Under the pieces are notes generated by a model. The model was not told where the DNA came from, made no database searches, and was given only the letters and a program-made list of their open reading frames with translations. The position numbers and the translations under genes are program-made. This document shows, piece by piece, positions 51,598-58,675 of a stretch of DNA of 64,000 nt. The stretch lies in the NCBI GenBank assembly GCA_022767285.1, contig JALENY010000029.1, positions 1-64,000 of the forward strand, in the 5' to 3' direction. Within the stretch, counting starts at the first letter, position 1, and the number at the start of each line of letters is the position of its first letter. This DNA is from Lachnospiraceae bacterium. Its GTDB lineage: Bacteria; Bacillota; Clostridia; Lachnospirales; Lachnospiraceae.

Positions 51598-53227
51598 AAT
51601 TATCGACTTCTTTCAATGTGTACACCTGACGTTTCCTTGCCATTTCATCGCTTGCCAGATATTCATCATAAGTGGTGATCTTATCGATGAGAGCACCGCC
51701 GGGCATGATCTCCATAATGCGGTTTGCGGTTGTCTGAACAAACTGGTGGTCATGGGATGCAAACAGGATGACACCCGGGTATTTGATCAGGCCGTTGTTC
51801 AGTGCTGTGATGGATTCCATATCCAGGTGGTTGGTGGGCTCATCCAGAATCAGTGTGTTTGCACCGGAAATCATCATTTTGGATAAGAGACAGCGCACTT
51901 TTTCGCCTCCGGAAAGCACACGAACCTTTTTCACACCATCCTCACCAGCAAAAAGCATACGTCCCAGGAAGCCTCGAACGTAAGTGGCATCCTTGATCTC
52001 GGAGTACTGGGTCAGCCAGTCGGCGATGGTCAGGTCATTGTCAAATTCATGGGTGGAATCCTTCGGGAAATATGCCTGTGAAGTGGTAACTCCCCATTTG
52101 TAATTTCCTTCATCCGGTTCCATCTCGCCCATGAGAATCTGGAACAGCGTGGTCTTGGCCAGCTCATTGCTTCCGACAAATGCAACTTTATCGTTATGTC
52201 CCAGGGTAAAAGAAATGTTATCCAGTACTTTTTCACCGTTGATGGTTTTGGACAGGTTTTCTACCATCAGGACTTCGTTGCCGATCTCGCGGTTGGGGCG
52301 GAAATCAATATACGGATATTTACGGCTGGAAGGACGCATATCATCCAGCTGGATCTTTTCCAGAGCACGCTTTCTGGACGTTGCCTGTTTGGACTTGGAT
52401 GCATTTGCACTGAATCGGGAAATAAATTCCTGCAGTTCCTTGATCTTTTCTTCTTTTTTCTTGTTGGCTTCCTTCATTTGCTTGATCAGCAGCTGGCTTG
52501 ACTCGTACCAGAAGTCATAGTTGCCGGCATACAGCTGAATTTTCCCGTAGTCAATGTCAGCGGTATAGGTGCAGACTTTGTTCAGGAAATAGCGGTCATG
52601 AGATACCACAATGACGGTGTTGTTGAAATTGATCAGAAATTCCTCCAGCCACTCAATGGCATCCATATCCAGGTGGTTGGTAGGCTCGTCCAGAAGCAGG
52701 ATATCCGGATTTCCGAACAGAGCTCTTGCCAGCAGGACTTTGACCTTTTCGTTACCGTTTAAGTTTTTCATGACTGCATAGTGCAGATCGGTCTCGATAC
52801 CAAGGCCGTTTAAGAGAGTAGCTGCATCGGATTCCGCTTCCCATCCGTTCATCTCGGCAAATTCGCACTCCAGCTCACTGGCGCGGATCCCGTCTTCGTC
52901 CGTGAAGTCTGCTTTTGCATAAATGGCTTCTTTTTCCTTCATGATCTCGTACAGACGTTTGTTTCCCATGATTACCGTATCCAGAACAGTATATTCGTCA
53001 TACTTAAAATGATCCTGTTCCAGCACAGAAAGACGTTGGCCCGGAGTGATGGAAACATCACCTTTTGTGGTTTCCAACTGACCGGATAGAATTTTTAAAA
53101 AAGTAGATTTGCCGGCCCCATTGGCTCCGATCAGGCCATAACAGTTGCCTTCGGTAAATTTTATGTTTACATCTTCAAAAAGAGCTTTTTTCCCAAGACG
53201 GAGTGTGACATTATTTGCAGAAATCAT
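51596..53227 (-). CDS. ABC-F family ATPase, YbiT-like
   Basis: Protein of 543 residues from ATG 53227. Two ABC domains, no membrane segments. Domain 1: GANGAGKS, signature in NLNGNEKVKV (diverged from LSGGQ), Walker B ILLLDEPTNH. Domain 2: P-loop GSNELAKT, with Ala for the last Gly of the usual motif, signature LSGGEKVR, Walker B LILDEPTNH. An acidic/basic coiled inter-domain linker lies at about 240-310. This matches YbiT-type ABC-F proteins; they act on ribosomes. The altered motifs are also known in that subfamily, so it is not necessarily defective. Confidence 0.88.
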   Translation of the reverse strand: MISANNVTLRLGKKALFEDVNIKFTEGNCYGLIGANGAGKSTFLKILSGQLETTKGDVSITPGQRLSVLEQDHFKYDEYTVLDTVIMGNKRLYEIMKEKEAIYAKADFTDEDGIRASELECEFAEMNGWEAESDAATLLNGLGIETDLHYAVMKNLNGNEKVKVLLARALFGNPDILLLDEPTNHLDMDAIEWLEEFLINFNNTVIVVSHDRYFLNKVCTYTADIDYGKIQLYAGNYDFWYESSQLLIKQMKEANKKKEEKIKELQEFISRFSANASKSKQATSRKRALEKIQLDDMRPSSRKYPYIDFRPNREIGNEVLMVENLSKTINGEKVLDNISFTLGHNDKVAFVGSNELAKTTLFQILMGEMEPDEGNYKWGVTTSQAYFPKDSTHEFDNDLTIADWLTQYSEIKDATYVRGFLGRMLFAGEDGVKKVRVLSGGEKVRCLLSKMMISGANTLILDEPTNHLDMESITALNNGLIKYPGVILFASHDHQFVQTTANRIMEIMPGGALIDKITTYDEYLASDEMARKRQVYTLKEVDN

Positions 53228-53423
53228 AATCAAACCTCGTTTTTCTTCTATATTTGATTTGCGTGCCAGAAGTTCGGAGATTTATATTCGGTATAAATAA
53301 GAATTTGTTCTCTGAATAAATCCCGTCTTTCGGCAACGGCATCATAATCTTATCGTAACCTATTTTACATGAAAGTGGTGATTTTGCAAGGAGTTTTTAG
53401 GATAGGGATGCTTTTTTATTTAC

Positions 53424-53586
53424 AATAAAAGTCCCGGACAGAAGCCATGTGGTGTAGCATGCTTGCATGCGTAGGCACATGGATATTGGACGGGCTAACC
53501 TGTATGAGCAAGTAGGCCGACAGGCTGGATTGCGAATACAGGTTGTGATTGCGGGAGCATATAATGCGAAGCAATCAACTTTTATT
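53424..53586 (+). ncRNA. Structured non-coding RNA candidate
   Basis: About 163 bases closed by a perfect 9-bp stem AATAAAAGT (53424-53432) with ACTTTTATT (53578-53586). Inner stems: CCATGTG/CACATGG (53445-53451 with 53476-53482), capped by GCATGC-TT-GCATGC; AACCTGTAT/ATACAGGTT (53497-53505 with 53536-53544); GATTGC/GCAATC (53547-53552 with 53571-53576), containing GCAT/ATGC. There is no coding frame of note. It fills most of the 597-base gap between the ABC-F gene and nifJ. I do not recognise the class with certainty; a raiA-type RNA is a guess. Confidence 0.6.
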
Positions 53587-53593
53587 TATGGTG

Positions 53594-53620
53594 ATGTCTG
53601 CGTCAGCAGACATGTCCGTT
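53594..53620 (+). other. Hairpin behind the structured RNA
   Basis: ATGTCTGC-GTCA-GCAGACAT is a perfect 8-bp stem, followed by GTCCGTTT. TGTCCG at its end could also pair with CGGACA at 53435-53440 near the start of the RNA. The string CTGCGTC-GCAG-CATGTCCGTTT recurs, with changes, near 35618-35641. Confidence 0.5.
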
Positions 53621-53742
53621 TAGGAAGAAATCCCTTCCGGTGTTCTAATGGGACTGGGGCAGAAAGACCGGATTTTCTTTGCGGAATACCGTATTTTTCC
53701 ATGTATAAAATGAAAAACATGATAAAAAAATCGGAAGGGAAA

Positions 53743-53771
53743 TAGACATCTAAAAAATTGCGTGTTATAAT
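53743..53771 (+). promoter_or_regulatory. Promoter of the pyruvate:ferredoxin oxidoreductase gene
   Basis: TAGACA (53743-53748), 17 bases, extended -10 TGT-TATAAT (53763-53771). Confidence 0.65.
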
Positions 53772-53824
53772 CGGAATAGGCTGATAAAATATTTTTATAT
53801 ATTAATTAAGGAGGAAATATTCAA

Positions 53825-56800
53825 ATGGCTAGAAAGATGAAAACCATGGATGGTAACCATGCTGCAGCGCATGCTTCTTATGCATATTCAGATGTAGCGG
53901 CTATTTATCCGATCACTCCTTCATCCGTTATGGCAGAAGCTACGGACGAATGGGCAACACAGGGAAGAAAGAACATTTTCGGACAGGAAGTTCAGGTAAC
54001 TGAGATGCAGTCCGAAGCAGGTGCAGCAGGTGCCGTACACGGTTCTCTGGCAGCAGGTGCACTGACAACTACATATACTGCTTCTCAGGGTCTGTTGCTG
54101 ATGATTCCGAACCTGTACAAACTCGCTGGTGAGCAGTTACCGGGCGTTATTAACGTATCCGCTCGTGCTCTTGCAAGCCATGCGCTTTCTATTTTTGGCG
54201 ATCATTCAGACGTATATGCATGCCGTCAGACCGGTTGTGCTATGCTGTGCGAATCCAGCGTTCAGGAAGTTATGGACCTGACTCCGGTTGCTCACCTTGC
54301 AGCAATCAAAGGAAAACTTCCTTTCATCAACTTCTTCGATGGATTCCGTACATCTCATGAAATCCAGAAAATTGAGACTTGGGATTATGAAGATCTGAAA
54401 GATATGGCTGATATGGAAGCAATCGCTGAATATCGTGCAAGATGTCTGAACCCGAACCATCCGTGCCAGAGAGGTTCTGCACAGAATGGTGATATCTTCT
54501 TCCAGGCAAGAGAAGCATGTAACCCGTTCTACGATGCTATGCCGGCAGTAGTACAGATGTACATGGATAAAGTAAATGAGAAGATCGGTACAAGCTATCA
54601 TCTGTTCGATTACTATGGAGCAGCTGATGCTGAGAACATCATCGTAGCTATGGGTTCTGTATGTGATACAATCGAAGAGACGATTGATTACTTAACAGCA
54701 GCAGGCGAAAAAGTAGGTGTTGTAAAAGTTCGTCTGTACAGACCGTTCTCCAAAGACGCTCTGATCGCAGCTATTCCGGAAACTGTAAAACAGATTACCG
54801 TTCTTGACAGAACAAAAGAGCCGGGTGCAATGGGCGAGCCGCTGTTCCTGGATGTTGTTGCTGCACTGAAAGGTTCCAAATTTGAAAGTGTTCCGGTATT
54901 TACCGGTCGTTACGGTTTAGGTTCCAAAGATACCACACCGGCACAGATCGTTGCTGTATATCACAACACAGAAAAATCGGTATTTACACTCGGTATCGTT
55001 GATGATGTGACCAATCTGTCTCTGGAAATCGGCGCTCCGCTGGTTACTACTCCGGAAGGAACGATTAACTGTAAGTTCTGGGGTCTTGGTGCTGACGGTA
55101 CAGTTGGTGCAAACAAGAACTCTATCAAGATCATTGGTGATAATACAGATATGTACGCTCAGGCTTACTTTGATTATGACTCAAAGAAATCCGGTGGTGT
55201 TACCATGTCTCACCTTCGTTTCGGTAAGAAACCGATCAAATCTACATACCTGATTCGCCAGGCTAACTTTGTTGCCTGCCACAATCCGGCATATGTAAAC
55301 AAATACAATATGGTACAGGAGCTTGTTGATGGCGGTACATTCCTTCTGAACTGCCCGTGGGATATGGAAGGTATTGAGAAACATTTACCGGGACAGGTTA
55401 AGAAATTTATCGCTGATCACAACATCAAATTCTATGTGATTGATGGTATCAAGATCGGTAAAGAGATCGGTCTTGGCGGACGTATCAATACCGTTCTTCA
55501 GTCTGCATTCTTCAAACTGGCTAACATCATTCCGGAAGAGCATGCAATCGAACTGATGAAAGCAGCTGCAAAAGCTACTTATGGACGTAAGGGTGACAAG
55601 ATCGTTCAGATGAACTACGATGCAATTGACGCCGGTGCAAAACAGGTTGTTGAAATCACCGTTCCGGAAAGCTGGAAAGACTGCGTAGACGAAGGTCTGG
55701 CAATGACAGTTGCAAAAGATGGCAGAAAAGACGTAATTGATTTCGTTAACAATATCCAGAGTAAAGTAAATGCTCAGGAAGGTAACAATCTTCCGGTATC
55801 AGCATTTACCGAATATGTAGATGGTACGACACCGTCCGGTTCTGCTGCATATGAAAAACGTGGTATTGCAGTAGATATCCCGGTATGGAATCCGGATACC
55901 TGTATCCAGTGTAACCGTTGTGCATATGTATGTCCGCATGCAGTTATCCGTCCGGTAGCTATGACAGCAGCAGAAGCAGAAGCAGCTCCGGAAGGAACAA
56001 AGACTCTGACTATGACCGGTATGCCGGAATACAAATTTGCAATCACAGTATCTGCTCTTGACTGTACCGGATGTGGTTCCTGTGTAAATGTATGTCCGGG
56101 CAAGAAGGGTGAGAAAGCTCTTACTATGGCTAACATGGAAGCAAATATTGCTTCTCAGAAAGCTTTTGATTACGGCGTAACTCTGCCGGAGAAGAAAGAT
56201 GTTATTGAGAAATTCAAAGAAGCAACCGTTAAAGGAAGTCAGTTCAAGACTCCGCTCCTTGAGTTCTCAGGTGCATGTGCAGGCTGCGGTGAAACACCTT
56301 ACGCAAAACTGATCACTCAGCTGTTTGGAGACAGAATGTACATCGCAAATGCAACTGGATGTTCTTCTATCTGGGGTAACTCCTCACCGTCCACACCGTA
56401 CACCGTAAACGCAAAAGGACAGGGCCCGGCTTGGTCCAACTCCCTGTTTGAAGATGCGGCTGAGTTCGGTTATGGTATGTCTCTTGCTCAGAAAGCGCTT
56501 CGTGACGGTATCAAGACAAAAGTAGAAGATATTGTTGCAAATGGAACAAATGAAGATGTTAAGGCTGCTGGTCAGGAATGGCTTGATACCTTCAACAGCG
56601 GAATCACAAACGGCCCGGCTACCGAAAAACTGATCGCAGCTCTGGAAGCATGTGGTTGTGATAAAGCAAAAGAACTCCTCGCTTCAAAAGATTTCATGGC
56701 TAAGAAATCCCAGTGGATCTTCGGTGGTGACGGATGGGCATACGATATCGGTTTCGGCGGCGTTGACCATGTTCTTGCAAGCGGAAAAGATATCAACATC

Positions 56801-57355
56801 ATGGTATTCGATACCGAAGTTTACTCCAATACTGGCGGACAGGCTTCCAAGTCTACACCGACCGGCGCTATCGCTCAGTTCGCTGCTGCTGGTAAAGAAG
56901 TTAAGAAGAAAGACCTGGCAAGTATTGCTATGTCCTATGGTTATGTATATGTAGCTCAGATTGCTATGGGTGCTGATATGAACCAGACCGTAAAAGCAAT
57001 CGCTGAAGCAGAAGCATATCCGGGACCGTCACTGATCATTGCATATGCTCCGTGTATCAACCATGGTATTAAAGCTGGTATGAGCAAAGCTATGACAGAA
57101 GAAGACAAAGCAGTTAAAGCTGGTTACTGGTTCAACTTCCGTTACAATCCGGCTGCAGAAGGTAATAAGTTCACTCTGGACAGCAAAGCTCCGACTGAAA
57201 GCTATACAGAGTTCCTGGATGGAGAAGTTCGTTACAATTCTCTGAAACGTGCAAATCCGGAAAGAGCTGCAGAACTGTTTGCAAAAGCAGAGCAGTACTC
57301 CAAGGAGAGATACGCATACCTGCAGAAACTGATTACACTGCACAGCGCAGAATAA
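53825..57355 (+). CDS. nifJ: Pyruvate:ferredoxin (flavodoxin) oxidoreductase
   Basis: Single-chain enzyme of 1176 residues, normal length. Converts pyruvate and CoA to acetyl-CoA, CO2 and reduced ferredoxin, the main pyruvate route in Clostridia. N-terminal pyrimidine-binding domain (AYSDVAAIYPITPSSVMAE), central domains, a two-cluster ferredoxin domain (CIQCNRCAYVCPH, about 697-709; CTGCGSCVNVCPG, about 754-766), further Cys at CAGCGE for the proximal cluster, and the thiamine-diphosphate domain (GGDGWAYDIGFGG; DTEVYSNTGGQ). Codon use is visibly biased to common codons, as in highly expressed genes. Own promoter and strong terminator. Confidence 0.97.
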   Translation: MARKMKTMDGNHAAAHASYAYSDVAAIYPITPSSVMAEATDEWATQGRKNIFGQEVQVTEMQSEAGAAGAVHGSLAAGALTTTYTASQGLLLMIPNLYKLAGEQLPGVINVSARALASHALSIFGDHSDVYACRQTGCAMLCESSVQEVMDLTPVAHLAAIKGKLPFINFFDGFRTSHEIQKIETWDYEDLKDMADMEAIAEYRARCLNPNHPCQRGSAQNGDIFFQAREACNPFYDAMPAVVQMYMDKVNEKIGTSYHLFDYYGAADAENIIVAMGSVCDTIEETIDYLTAAGEKVGVVKVRLYRPFSKDALIAAIPETVKQITVLDRTKEPGAMGEPLFLDVVAALKGSKFESVPVFTGRYGLGSKDTTPAQIVAVYHNTEKSVFTLGIVDDVTNLSLEIGAPLVTTPEGTINCKFWGLGADGTVGANKNSIKIIGDNTDMYAQAYFDYDSKKSGGVTMSHLRFGKKPIKSTYLIRQANFVACHNPAYVNKYNMVQELVDGGTFLLNCPWDMEGIEKHLPGQVKKFIADHNIKFYVIDGIKIGKEIGLGGRINTVLQSAFFKLANIIPEEHAIELMKAAAKATYGRKGDKIVQMNYDAIDAGAKQVVEITVPESWKDCVDEGLAMTVAKDGRKDVIDFVNNIQSKVNAQEGNNLPVSAFTEYVDGTTPSGSAAYEKRGIAVDIPVWNPDTCIQCNRCAYVCPHAVIRPVAMTAAEAEAAPEGTKTLTMTGMPEYKFAITVSALDCTGCGSCVNVCPGKKGEKALTMANMEANIASQKAFDYGVTLPEKKDVIEKFKEATVKGSQFKTPLLEFSGACAGCGETPYAKLITQLFGDRMYIANATGCSSIWGNSSPSTPYTVNAKGQGPAWSNSLFEDAAEFGYGMSLAQKALRDGIKTKVEDIVANGTNEDVKAAGQEWLDTFNSGITNGPATEKLIAALEACGCDKAKELLASKDFMAKKSQWIFGGDGWAYDIGFGGVDHVLASGKDINIMVFDTEVYSNTGGQASKSTPTGAIAQFAAAGKEVKKKDLASIAMSYGYVYVAQIAMGADMNQTVKAIAEAEAYPGPSLIIAYAPCINHGIKAGMSKAMTEEDKAVKAGYWFNFRYNPAAEGNKFTLDSKAPTESYTEFLDGEVRYNSLKRANPERAAELFAKAEQYSKERYAYLQKLITLHSAE

Positions 57356-57367
57356 TTCAAAATTCGA

Positions 57368-57399
57368 AGAGGCAGACACGGATGTGTCTGTCTCTTTTT
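57368..57399 (+). terminator. Intrinsic terminator of nifJ
   Basis: AGAGGCAGACAC and GTGTCTGTCTCT form a 12-bp stem around GGAT, followed by TTTT. Confidence 0.9.
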
Positions 57400-57400
57400 A

Positions 57401-57567
57401 GTTTCATAGGAAATTCCTTTCCTATGAAACTAAAAACACTCCGTGAGGATGCACAGAAACGCATATGGAAAATTGTCACTTTGTGACATGCGTTTCGCGC
57501 CAAAGTGCACAAGTCCCTCATGAGTGAGGGATATAGGAAGTTGAAGTGGACTTGTCCACTTTGTCTT
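57401..57567 (+). repeat. Structured dispersed repeat, copy B
   Basis: About 167 bases, nearly identical to copy C at 58398 and to copy A at 34064 (see copy A for the parts). It begins two bases after the nifJ terminator. Single-base differences such as CACTTTGTGAC instead of CACTTCGTGAC keep the stems mostly intact. Confidence 0.9.
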
Positions 57568-57628
57568 CATGCGGAGGAAAAGGAGTTTTGTCAATTTTGA
57601 CGGAATACTGTAAAAATGCAAAAAAAGA

Positions 57629-57658
57629 TTGTGCTCTTTTACCAATATATGGTATACT
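57629..57658 (+). promoter_or_regulatory. Possible promoter of the PRTase-like gene
   Basis: TTGTGC (57629-57634), 18 bases, TATACT (57653-57658). The leader carries a hairpin, AAAAGCG/CGCTTTT (about 57662-57693), resembling an attenuator. Confidence 0.5.
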
Positions 57659-57717
57659 AAAAAAAAGCGTTCGACTTGCCATCGGGCGCTTTTACAAGTG
57701 AATAAGGAGGGCAGGTT

Positions 57718-58359
57718 ATGGAGAGTAGAATGCAAAAAATCTGGTCACGTAAAGATAAGCGGATTGCTTTAAAGGTTTACAAAGGTCATTTTGCCACACC
57801 GAACTCACACATCAGTCATTATTTTGACATGACGACTCTGAAGACCAGGGCGTCGGAGGCGAGAGCGGTTGCGCAGGTGCTGGCACAAAAGTATTCTATG
57901 AGTACTGTTGTGGATACCATTGTCTGCATGGATGAGATGCAGATTGTAGGAGCCTATTTGGCGGAAGAATTATCTGCTGCGGGCATCATGTCCATGAACC
58001 TGCATCAGACGATATATGTTATTTCTCCGGAATTCAACTCCGCAGGTCAGATCATGTTCCGCGATAATCTGAAAATGATGCTGGAAAATAAGAATGTGAT
58101 CATTCTGATGGCTTCTGCCACAACCGGGAAGACTCTTCAGGCGTGCGTGAACAGTATTCTGTATTATGGAGGAAAAGTTGCCGGAATTTCCTGTATTTTC
58201 AGTACAATCAACAAGCTGGCCGATGTAGATGTAAACTATATTTTCCACCGTCAGGATGTACCCCATTATCAGAGCTACAAACCTATAGAGTGTCCGCTCT
58301 GCAAGGAAGGTCATAGGATTGATGCGCTGGTCAATGGATACGGATATTCAAAGATTTAA
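57718..58359 (+). CDS. Phosphoribosyltransferase-like protein, orotate PRTase-related
   Basis: Protein of 213 residues. Rossmann-like PRTase fold: TLKTRASEARAVAQVLAQKY, then VDTIVCMDEMQIVGAYLAEEL, and the place of the PRPP loop reads NVIILMASATTGKTLQACV (about 122-140). The usual acidic pair before the TTG/TTGK turn (DD or ED) is replaced by M-A-S-A, so PRPP use is doubtful. A C-terminal CPLC motif (about 193-196) pairs with no other close cysteines. It is annotated as orotate phosphoribosyltransferase in relatives, as far as I recall, but could be regulatory. Flanked on both sides by copies of the dispersed repeat. Confidence 0.65.
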   Translation: MESRMQKIWSRKDKRIALKVYKGHFATPNSHISHYFDMTTLKTRASEARAVAQVLAQKYSMSTVVDTIVCMDEMQIVGAYLAEELSAAGIMSMNLHQTIYVISPEFNSAGQIMFRDNLKMMLENKNVIILMASATTGKTLQACVNSILYYGGKVAGISCIFSTINKLADVDVNYIFHRQDVPHYQSYKPIECPLCKEGHRIDALVNGYGYSKI

Positions 58360-58397
58360 CATCCGGGGTGTCGTAGAGATACGATACCCCATTTTTA

Positions 58398-58565
58398 ATT
58401 TCATAGGAAGTTTCTTCCCTATGAAATTAAAACACTCCGTGAGGATGCACAGAAACGCATATGGAAAATTGTCACTTCGTGACATGCGTTTCGCGCCAAA
58501 GTGTACAAGTCCCTCATGAGTGAGGGATATAGGGAGTTGAAGTGGACTTGTTCACTTTGTTCTTT
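58398..58565 (+). repeat. Structured dispersed repeat, copy C
   Basis: About 168 bases, same parts and order as copies A and B. The first palindrome differs in its centre (GGAAGTTTCTTCC rather than GGAAATTCCTTTCC), while its ends still pair. It lies between the PRTase-like gene and the M16 peptidase. Confidence 0.9.
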
Positions 58566-58675
58566 ATAGCTGCAGGATTATCTGTATGCAAAACTATGAT
58601 GCGAAAAATAATTTGACAGAAGAATGGAAGAGGGATATAGTGGGAATAATAGAGAAAAAAGGAGGTTTTAAGGTT

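Noticed and set aside
53424-53586. SRP RNA, RNase P RNA, 6S RNA or tmRNA
   Set aside because: None of their hallmark conserved strings are present and the stem layout differs.
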